This document shows positions 5,939 through 11,118 of a stretch of 11,118 bases of DNA, piece by piece. The DNA is from JAVBOF01 sp031550915 (GTDB taxonomy: Bacteria > Bacillota > Clostridia > Christensenellales > MGBC116941), in NCBI GenBank assembly GCA_031550915.1, contig JAVBOF010000122.1:1-11118 (forward strand), written 5' to 3'. The notes under the pieces were generated by a model that saw only the letters and a program-made list of their open reading frames with translations, had not been told where the DNA came from and searched no databases. How positions within the stretch are numbered: position 1 is the first letter of the stretch; the number at the start of each line of letters is the position of its first letter. A program made the translations under genes and the position numbers.

Positions 5939-6985
5939 TCAATAATGGGATTTATATGTCTTAAGCCATTGCTTATAGTACGGATTAACATAGCTTTTGC
6001 CATTATCATAGGTCACTTTGTAGATACATGCCCTCGCTTTTCCCAAAGTATTGGAAGGCGCGTTATTCAAAGAGTAGGTCGTAGACGCTGAGCTGTTTGT
6101 GCCTAAATATGCCGGCTTTTCAATAGGTCCATTGTTTTTAACTTTAATTAATTTCCCACTTTTGTAATAGGGTAGGACATGGATCCAAACCTTAGTCATT
6201 GTCTTTGAATAGTTGTTCTTTACCGTGATTTTAGCAGAGTTTTTCTTTGCGCTGCCTACTGATACATAGGCTTTCCAACTGTAAAGGTTATCATCGAGCG
6301 TAACCTTCGGAACGGTTATAACACATTTTGCAGATTTACCGCTTTCCGTTTTTGCGGTTATCGTCGCCGTACCAGCAGCCAACGCTTTTACAACTCCGTT
6401 ACCGTCAACCGATACAGCCTTTTTATTGCTGGAAGTCCAAGTGATTGAATCTGTGGATCCGGAAGGAGTAACGCTGGGTTTCAGTGCCAGTGTACGGCCT
6501 TTTCTCAGGGTCGCTTTAGTTTTTGAAAGCGTAATATTTGTTGCGGCAACAAGGTTCTGCTTTATGGTGAGTACATAATTGTATGTATTTCCGCCGAATG
6601 AGTCTGCGGCTAACGTACGGAGAACATAGATACCGACAGGAAGCGAAACCGTCTGGCTGAATGGATTGTTTGCATCCACCGTTTGGTTAATGATTGGGGT
6701 TGTACTATTAATATTATAAAGTTCAAATTTTGTATTCATAGGCACGGCATTTCCGGAAATAGCATAAGAAAAAGTTACGTCCAACTTCTTTTCCAGTTTA
6801 AATGCATACCAGTCTTCATCGGAATATGATGCGGTCCCACGGATTTCAGCATCCTTGGATAAGATAGCATGTGGCGAAGTAGAGCTATTTGGCTCGGTTT
6901 CGTTTATGACGTCCGCTGCCAGCGCAAATGTCGGAATAAGAACGATTATCAGCGCGAGGCAAATCATCATCAGTTTTTTCTTCAT
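5939..6985 (-). CDS. secreted protein with PPC-like and BIG2 domains
   Basis: A 348-residue exported protein. Residues 1-23 form a Sec signal peptide (MKKK, hydrophobic core, ALA then ADV). There is no lipobox cysteine after it and no LPXTG or S-layer motif. Residues about 28-143 resemble the bacterial pre-peptidase C-terminal domain: NETEPNSS..A at the start, GTASYSDEDWYAF in the middle, and paired strands ending YNYVLTI. Residues about 147-226 are a BIG2 (immunoglobulin-like) domain with ITLSKTKATLRKG, ITWTSSN, VSVDGNGVVKALAAGTATITA. Residues about 231-348 are a beta-rich domain (SWKAYVSVGS, KITVKNNYSKTMTKVWIHV) whose family I cannot name. It starts at ATG 6983-6985 with AAGGAG 8 bases upstream, has its own promoter, and ends at the bidirectional terminator, so it stands alone. 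Likely extracellular adhesion or carbohydrate/protein binding (inference). No protease domain is present. Confidence 0.88.
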   Translation of the reverse strand: MKKKLMMICLALIIVLIPTFALAADVINETEPNSSTSPHAILSKDAEIRGTASYSDEDWYAFKLEKKLDVTFSYAISGNAVPMNTKFELYNINSTTPIINQTVDANNPFSQTVSLPVGIYVLRTLAADSFGGNTYNYVLTIKQNLVAATNITLSKTKATLRKGRTLALKPSVTPSGSTDSITWTSSNKKAVSVDGNGVVKALAAGTATITAKTESGKSAKCVITVPKVTLDDNLYSWKAYVSVGSAKKNSAKITVKNNYSKTMTKVWIHVLPYYKSGKLIKVKNNGPIEKPAYLGTNSSASTTYSLNNAPSNTLGKARACIYKVTYDNGKSYVNPYYKQWLKTYKSHY

Positions 6986-7023
6986 TTAATTTTCTCCTTA
7001 AGTGATTATGTGATATTGGATAT

Positions 7024-7052
7024 ATATTATCATATAATTCGAAGATAACCAA
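7024..7052 (-). promoter_or_regulatory. promoter of the secreted BIG2 protein gene
   Basis: On the minus strand, TTGGTT (7047-7052) and TAATAT (7024-7029) with a 17-base spacer, and TG one base before the -10 (extended -10). The transcript leader would be about 30 bases with AAGGAG near its end. Confidence 0.65.
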
Positions 7053-7132
7053 TGATTTGTGTCCGTATTTTCACATTTCGATGGACAAAAAATTACCGAA
7101 ATTAAAAATATACTAGAAAAGTCAGATTCCCC

Positions 7133-7170
7133 TTAAAACTATCGCGTTTCATACGATAATGTATTATAAT
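7133..7170 (+). promoter_or_regulatory. promoter region of the GGDEF gene (ambiguous)
   Basis: Several partial promoters overlap. TATAAT at 7165-7170 has no good -35 at 17 bases. TTAAAA (7133-7138) lies 16 bases before GATAAT (7155-7160). TAAA (7134-7137) lies 14 bases before TACGATAA (7152-7159), which resembles a sigma-D (motility) promoter, TAAA-N14-16-GCCGATAT. I cannot choose among them. Confidence 0.35.
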
Positions 7171-7202
7171 ACTAAAATCTATATCCGATAGGAGTGAAGG
7201 TA

Positions 7203-8720
7203 TTGTCGAACCTGACATTAGGATGGTCACTGATAGTGTTCGCTATTTTAGGCACTCCTGTTATGCTGTTTTCAATATTCAAAAAAGAAGAGAATGAAAC
7301 CGCTTTCTGGTTTACATTGCTTTGCCTGAGTAATATACTTTGGGCCGTATCCAATGCACTTGTCTATCTGGTTCAAAGTGAAGAAGCAGCGAAGTTTTTG
7401 TTCGATATTCGTCTTGTTTTTGTTGGAACATCCAGTATATTGATCTTTATGGTTGTAATGAAGGGTTTTAGGAAAAGGCAGATAGACCCAAAGATGTTAA
7501 TGTGTCTTTTTATATTTCCGGCGCTTACAGTATTAGTGACCATTGCAACCCGCTATTTTGACATCAGATTGATGGATACGAGTTTCGAATTTACATATAC
7601 CAACTCGGTTCGGATGGCACAAGTCAATTATAGTATATGGTTTTGGGCGCATTGTATATTCTGTTATCTGTTGATCGCTTCCGCGGCGATAGCTTTATTG
7701 AGACATTTTCGTAGGATGCCTAAGGAATACCGTACGCCAATAACCATTGTTTTAGCGGCGATAATACTATCATTTCTTACATCGGCAATGGCTATATTTA
7801 GAGTATTGCCTCATGGTGTTGACATGGCGCCGTATATAAGCGTCATCATGCATGTATTGTTCTATTTTGCCGTTTTTAATCCGCAATCCGTAGATAATCT
7901 GGTTTCGTCAAGGGATATAATATTTGATAGATCCAATCACCCGTTACTGGTTTTAAATAACGATAGAGAAATAATAGACTACAACTACCATGCGAGTAAA
8001 ATTGGAAAAGAGATAGGGTATTCTCGCATGAGCGGGGTAAATTATGATGAATTTCTGGAAAAGTGGATGGAGCATACGGAGGGTGAGGTTTTTGAGGACG
8101 ATCATTCGATATTTACTGTGCATGAAGAAACAGGGGATACACACTATCAACTTACATCTGAATCCTTGACAAGAGTAAATAATTCGACTATCGGCAGCTA
8201 TGTTGAGATCAAAAATATTACGCCAATGATGACATTGATCCATAAACTTCAGGATTCAGCCTATTTTGATAATCTTACAGGCTTACGAAACCGGAACTAC
8301 CAGATACAGATAATGAAGGATTGGGACCATGACGCCACAATGCTTCCATTGGGCGTTATGGTAGGAGACTTGAATAAGCTTAAACTCATAAATGACAGAT
8401 ATGGACATGCCCAGGGAGATATGGTGCTGCAAAAAGCGGCAGAGATATTGAACGGATGCAAACCGCCAAACTCCATAGTCTTCCGTTCGGGCGGAGATGA
8501 GTTCGTGGTTTTGGCGCCGAATACGGAAAAAGCCATAATGCAAACCTATTTGGAGAACGTGGAAGAAGAGTGCAGGAAACTGACTGAATCAGAAGGCATA
8601 ATGCTTTCCATCGCGCTTGCCTACCGATTGAAAGATGAGAACGCATCGACTATACAAAGCATAATAAATGAAGCCGACCGTGCAATGTATATATCAAAGA
8701 TGGACCGACGCCATACCTGA
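7203..8720 (+). CDS. membrane diguanylate cyclase (7TM sensor, PAS-like, GGDEF)
   Basis: A 505-residue protein that should make cyclic di-GMP from two GTP at the inner face of the membrane. The first about 225 residues contain seven hydrophobic helices and resemble the N-terminal 7TM region of histidine kinases. Residues about 235-340 look PAS-like (PLLVLNNDREIIDYN, ending SYVEIKNIT). The GGDEF domain runs from about 355: YFDNLTGLRNRN, the metal and base site GDLNKLKLINDRYGHAQGD, and RSGGDEF with GGDEF at 430-434. Catalytic residues are intact. The inhibitory RxxD site is absent; the aligned residues are PPNS. The frame is open from GTG 7194, but ATAGGAG (7188-7194) is 8 bases from TTG 7203, so I choose TTG. 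It is a single-gene unit, divergent from the BIG2 gene and ended by the terminator at 8732. The ligand is unknown. Confidence 0.93.
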   Translation: MSNLTLGWSLIVFAILGTPVMLFSIFKKEENETAFWFTLLCLSNILWAVSNALVYLVQSEEAAKFLFDIRLVFVGTSSILIFMVVMKGFRKRQIDPKMLMCLFIFPALTVLVTIATRYFDIRLMDTSFEFTYTNSVRMAQVNYSIWFWAHCIFCYLLIASAAIALLRHFRRMPKEYRTPITIVLAAIILSFLTSAMAIFRVLPHGVDMAPYISVIMHVLFYFAVFNPQSVDNLVSSRDIIFDRSNHPLLVLNNDREIIDYNYHASKIGKEIGYSRMSGVNYDEFLEKWMEHTEGEVFEDDHSIFTVHEETGDTHYQLTSESLTRVNNSTIGSYVEIKNITPMMTLIHKLQDSAYFDNLTGLRNRNYQIQIMKDWDHDATMLPLGVMVGDLNKLKLINDRYGHAQGDMVLQKAAEILNGCKPPNSIVFRSGGDEFVVLAPNTEKAIMQTYLENVEEECRKLTESEGIMLSIALAYRLKDENASTIQSIINEADRAMYISKMDRRHT

Positions 8721-8731
8721 AAACTAATCCC

Positions 8732-8761
8732 AAAGCCCTTGTAGTCAGGGGCTTTTTTTTT
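8732..8761 (+). terminator. terminator of the GGDEF gene
   Basis: A 10-bp stem (8732-8741/8746-8755, one G-T pair) with loop TAGT and nine T residues (8753-8761). It insulates the spoIIIA operon from the upstream gene. Confidence 0.92.
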
Positions 8762-8793
8762 AATATTTTGAAATTGCGAATTTAATGTTTTGT

Positions 8794-8821
8794 GATATAA
8801 ACGGGAGCTTGTTCATATATT
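8794..8821 (+). promoter_or_regulatory. sigma-E-like promoter of the spoIIIA operon
   Basis: GATATAA (8794-8800), 13 bases, then CATATATT (8814-8821). This fits the known sigma-E pattern (ATA in the -35, CATACAAT-like -10). In B. subtilis the spoIIIA operon is transcribed by sigma-E in the mother cell, so position and factor agree. No sigma-A promoter is visible here. Confidence 0.7.
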
Positions 8822-8843
8822 GTACAAGCAAGGAGGTTTATCG

Positions 8844-9833
8844 ATGTTTCAATTTAAATCCGTAGATGTCCCGCCTTGGGATTCGATCATAAAATTCCTG
8901 CCAACACGCATTGGGAATGCCGTTGAAGGCATCAATAACCAGGTTAAAAAACAGTTGGAAGAAGTCCGGATCCGAGCGGAGAGACCCTTGATGGTACACT
9001 GGCATGGTTTGGATTCATGCATTGATCCGGAGGGCGGTATGTGTGTTGGAAGCAATGCACTGATACCGGATGAGGGTGAATGTAGGAACTTTATGGAAAA
9101 CATATGCAGGCATTCGGTATACGCGGTCGAAGAGCAGTTGAAGTATGGATATATAACACTGGAAGGCGGCTTCCGCATCGGACTTGGCGGAAAAGCGGTT
9201 ATGGAAGGTGGAGAGGTGCGCACAATACGGGAATGCATGAGTTTTAATATAAGGATAGCGCGTGAGATAAAAGGCTGCGCTAATAAGCTTATTGGGAATA
9301 TTAAGCGGAATGACGGAAGCATATTCAGCACTATACTCATATCTCCGCCGCAAAAAGGTAAGACAACGCTGATTCGCGACGCAGCCCGGCAGATATCGAA
9401 TGGTATAGGAATCAAGCCGCACAAAGTATGCGTCATAGATGAGCGTTCTGAAATCGGTTCATGTACGAATGGTATTCCACAGATGGATCTTGGGATCCGC
9501 ACAGATATTTTGGATTCTTTTCCGAAGGACAGGGGGATAATGCAGGCTCTACGCTCCTTATCGCCTGAGGTGATAATAACCGATGAGATCGGCGGACGCG
9601 CTGATGCTGATGCCGTGGAGGAAGCAGCAAATTGCGGCGTTTGTATTATTGCGACCATGCATGGATGCACTCCGGAAGACATACGGAACAGACCGGCATT
9701 GAGGGCGCTTCTGGATACGTCGGTATTTGACCGTTTTGTGCTTTTGGGAGACAGTTTAGGCAAAGGCACTATTGAGGGTGTCTATGACAGATATCTTGTT
9801 AAACTTGAGGGTCTTAGGGGTGAGGCAACTTGA
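8844..9833 (+). CDS. spoIIIAA: stage III sporulation protein AA (ATPase)
   Basis: A 329-residue P-loop ATPase, related to secretion ATPases, that is thought to energise the SpoIIIA-SpoIIQ channel between mother cell and forespore during engulfment. The P-loop is SPPQKGKTT (S167-T175); the usual first glycine is serine, which I regard as normal for clostridial SpoIIIAA. IDERSEIGS follows, and Walker B is VIITDE (243-248), then IGGRADADAVEEAANCG. The N-terminal part carries LEEVRIRAERPL, typical of the family. The frame is open from a TTG at 8820, but AGGAGG (8831-8836) is 7 bases before the ATG at 8844, which I take as the start. The stop overlaps the start of spoIIIAB by four bases (TTGA), implying translational coupling. 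Transcription is probably from the sigma-E-like promoter at 8794. Confidence 0.97.
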   Translation: MFQFKSVDVPPWDSIIKFLPTRIGNAVEGINNQVKKQLEEVRIRAERPLMVHWHGLDSCIDPEGGMCVGSNALIPDEGECRNFMENICRHSVYAVEEQLKYGYITLEGGFRIGLGGKAVMEGGEVRTIRECMSFNIRIAREIKGCANKLIGNIKRNDGSIFSTILISPPQKGKTTLIRDAARQISNGIGIKPHKVCVIDERSEIGSCTNGIPQMDLGIRTDILDSFPKDRGIMQALRSLSPEVIITDEIGGRADADAVEEAANCGVCIIATMHGCTPEDIRNRPALRALLDTSVFDRFVLLGDSLGKGTIEGVYDRYLVKLEGLRGEAT

Positions 9834-10360
9834 TCAAAATTATCGCGATCGTTTTAATTATTTTCGCATGCGGCGCAGCCGGATTTGTGATGTCTTCGCG
9901 TTTGGAAAAGCGGGTAAAACTGCTTACGGATATCGTTACAGCGCTTACGCAGATGGAAATGATCGTTTCTTATGGAAATTTGCCTCTGACTATGGCTCTG
10001 AAGCAGGCATCGCAGTCCATTGGCGGTCCGTTTTCCGAGTTTTTACGCGATGTTGCGGGACTGGCGGATGACCCCGGTGGTGGAAGCATAAGGGATATCT
10101 GGCAGGAGCAGCTTGAAAAGATGATAAAGACGGACGCCACGTTTGAATGTTTGCTGCCAGTTGACATTGATATAGTCCGGCAGTTTGCCTCCACTTTGGG
10201 GCAAACGGATTTAAAGAATCAGATCAAGAATTTCACTTTAACCAAGGCAAGGTTAGAGGCAAATCTCCTGCAAGCCGCAGATATTTGCTCAAAGCGCGCC
10301 AAGGTATATAAGAGCGTAGGTATATTGGCAGGTATATGCCTGGCGGTGGTGCTCATTTGA
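9830..10360 (+). CDS. spoIIIAB: stage III sporulation protein AB
   Basis: A 176-residue protein with one N-terminal membrane helix (about 2-20), a helical body facing the cytoplasm, and a C-terminal hydrophobic helix (about 161-176). It resembles type II secretion F-domain proteins and is a membrane component of the SpoIIIA complex. Family features: SSRLEKRVKLL, then LTQMEMIVSYGNLPL, FASTLGQTDLKNQ and KARLEANLLQA. It starts at TTG 9830 inside the last codons of spoIIIAA (overlap TTGA), with TGAGG just upstream, so its translation is likely coupled. Length is normal (about 170 residues in B. subtilis). Confidence 0.95.
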   Translation: MIKIIAIVLIIFACGAAGFVMSSRLEKRVKLLTDIVTALTQMEMIVSYGNLPLTMALKQASQSIGGPFSEFLRDVAGLADDPGGGSIRDIWQEQLEKMIKTDATFECLLPVDIDIVRQFASTLGQTDLKNQIKNFTLTKARLEANLLQAADICSKRAKVYKSVGILAGICLAVVLI

Positions 10361-10378
10361 CAACAGGAGGAAAATGGA

Positions 10379-10576
10379 TTGAATGTAGATCTTGTTTTTA
10401 AGATAGCCGCAATCGGGATATTGGTAGCGGTATTGAACCAGGTGCTGATAAAGGCTGACAGACAGGAGATCGCAATGATGACTACCATAGCAGGGCTTGT
10501 GATAGTCCTAATGATGGTAATCGAATTGATAAGCGGGCTTTTTGAAACTGTCAAAACTATTTTTCAGTTATATTAG
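10379..10576 (+). CDS. spoIIIAC: stage III sporulation protein AC
   Basis: A 65-residue membrane protein with two hydrophobic helices, about 6-24 and 33-56, of the usual size for SpoIIIAC. The diagnostic middle is VLNQVLIKADRQEIAMM, which is shared by SpoIIIAC/AD-type proteins. It belongs to the mother-cell channel complex. The start is TTG 10379, 8 bases after AGGAGG (10365-10370). An ATG at 10374 lies between them but reads ATG-GAT-TGA and is too close to the site. The gap to spoIIIAB is 18 bases. Confidence 0.95.
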   Translation: MNVDLVFKIAAIGILVAVLNQVLIKADRQEIAMMTTIAGLVIVLMMVIELISGLFETVKTIFQLY

Positions 10577-10604
10577 CGCAATACCTGCATACAGAGGAAG
10601 AAAC

Positions 10605-10991
10605 ATGGAACTGATTAATTTGCTGGGATTTGGCTTGATCGCCGGGGCTTTGGCACTGGTCGTCAGAAGATTCAGTCCTGAATTGGGTATGCAACTGAGC
10701 ATTGCGGCCGGTGCGATCATATTTATAATGGTCATTACCAAACTGGCTCCGATCGCGCAATATCTGAATTCGCTTGCCGTAAAGTACGGAGTCAAAAGCG
10801 AATATATAGGCATAGTGTTAAAGATAATCGCAATTGCGTATCTTGCGGAATTTGGCGTTCAGGTATTGAAGGACGCCGGTGAAGGAGCGATAGCTTCCAA
10901 GGTTGAATTCGGAGGCAAGGTCCTTATAGCGGTTTTGGCTTTACCCATCATGGGAGCGCTAATCGAGATTATCGCGGGAATAATGCCGTAG
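10605..10991 (+). CDS. spoIIIAD: stage III sporulation protein AD
   Basis: A 128-residue polytopic membrane protein, with hydrophobic segments near 4-20, 30-50, 68-90 and 104-127. It is a component of the SpoIIIA channel complex, paired with SpoIIIAC. The family pattern is clear in LVVRRFSPELGMQLSIAAGA, the 'KSEYIGIVLKIIAIAYLAEFG' region (about 64-84) and DAGEGAIASKVE before the last helix. The frame is open from 10542, overlapping spoIIIAC, but AGAGGAAG (10593-10600) lies before the ATG at 10605, and this start gives the normal length (about 130 residues), so I choose it. It follows spoIIIAC by 28 bases. Confidence 0.95.
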   Translation: MELINLLGFGLIAGALALVVRRFSPELGMQLSIAAGAIIFIMVITKLAPIAQYLNSLAVKYGVKSEYIGIVLKIIAIAYLAEFGVQVLKDAGEGAIASKVEFGGKVLIAVLALPIMGALIEIIAGIMP

Positions 10992-11069
10992 TTTTAAGCA
11001 TAGGAGATAAAGGCCAAAGTCTGATACGTATATCACTTCTATGCTTCAGCAAAAGAATTGGGTGGACAA

Positions 11070-11118
11070 ATGAAAAGAATACTGGCTATGACAGCCGCTC
11101 TCGTATTCGCATTATTAT
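11070..11118 (+). CDS. spoIIIAE: stage III sporulation protein AE, start only (truncated by window end)
   Basis: ATG at 11070, four bases after GGGTGGA (11060-11066), opens MKRILAMTAALVFALL, which looks like the start of a signal peptide or membrane anchor. Only 16 codons are in the window. The call as spoIIIAE rests mainly on conserved gene order (spoIIIAA-AB-AC-AD-AE) and on SpoIIIAE beginning with a signal sequence. The 78 bases between spoIIIAD and this start hold no terminator. Confidence 0.7.
   Translation, partial: MKRILAMTAALVFALL

Noticed and set aside
7150..7157. CATACGAT upstream of the GGDEF gene as a sigma-E -10
   Set aside because: It matches the -10 well, but the -35 region reads CCCTTAA with no ATA.
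8849..9769. Long open frame of 306 codons on the minus strand across spoIIIAA
   Set aside because: It is a mirror of the spoIIIAA coding frame, has no ribosome binding site and no recognisable domain; spoIIIAA is certain on the other strand.
10374..10382. ATG-GAT-TGA minigene before spoIIIAC
   Set aside because: The ATG is only 3 bases from AGGAGG; the TTG at 10379 has the proper 8-base spacing and opens the SpoIIIAC frame.
11041..11073. Ten-codon frame (MLQQKNWVDK) overlapping the spoIIIAE start by ATGA
   Set aside because: No Shine-Dalgarno at the right distance. AGGAG at 11002-11006 is too far upstream.
1..11118. Mobile element, CRISPR array, prophage or integration at one of the three tRNA genes
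   Set aside because: No repeated spacers, integrase, transposase, inverted terminal repeats or duplicated tRNA 3' ends were seen; gene content is chromosomal.

Overview
The window looks like chromosomal DNA of a spore-forming, low-to-moderate GC Clostridia (Firmicutes/Bacillota). The grounds are the spoIIIA sporulation operon at the right end, a T-box riboswitch in front of valS, strong AGGAGG-type ribosome binding sites, several TTG starts, tRNAs with encoded CCA ends, and a DUF4364-type gene. I cannot name the genus. There is no sign of phage, transposon, CRISPR or plasmid sequence.

Layout, left to right. tRNA-Pro(CGG) is followed by a terminator-like hairpin, then by a CDP-alcohol phosphatidyltransferase gene (pgsA-like). 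A sigma-A promoter and a complete T-box leader (specifier GUC, terminator/antiterminator) precede valS. Close behind valS, across a hairpin that touches its ribosome binding site, lies a gene for a cytoplasmic seven-repeat beta-propeller of unknown function. It converges on a DUF4364 winged-helix gene, and the two stop codons overlap in the tetranucleotide TTAA. Divergent from DUF4364 is an RNA locus with one clear promoter: tRNA-Val(GAC), then four bases later an RNA that folds and ends like 6S RNA, then tRNA-Gln(CTG) with its own promoter and a strong terminator. A 30-codon possible ORF sits between that terminator and a second, bidirectional terminator.

On the minus strand comes a secreted protein with a pre-peptidase-C-like domain and a BIG2 domain. 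Divergent from it is a membrane diguanylate cyclase (seven-helix sensor, PAS-like middle, GGDEF). After its terminator, a sigma-E-like promoter starts the spoIIIA operon: spoIIIAA, AB, AC and AD are complete, and spoIIIAE is cut by the window end.

How it works together: the valS T-box reads the charging state of tRNA-Val(GAC), a tRNA encoded about 1.7 kb beyond the valS stop. The 6S-like RNA, if confirmed, binds sigma-A RNA polymerase in stationary phase. Its placement directly behind tRNA-Val suggests one primary transcript and RNA processing. The spoIIIA genes encode the mother-cell part of the channel between mother cell and forespore. The propeller, the DUF4364 protein and the secreted BIG2 protein have no assigned role. 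The best candidates for something undescribed are the tRNA-Val/6S arrangement, the Cys-rich propeller with its hairpin-covered start, and the small ORF whose Shine-Dalgarno lies in a terminator arm.
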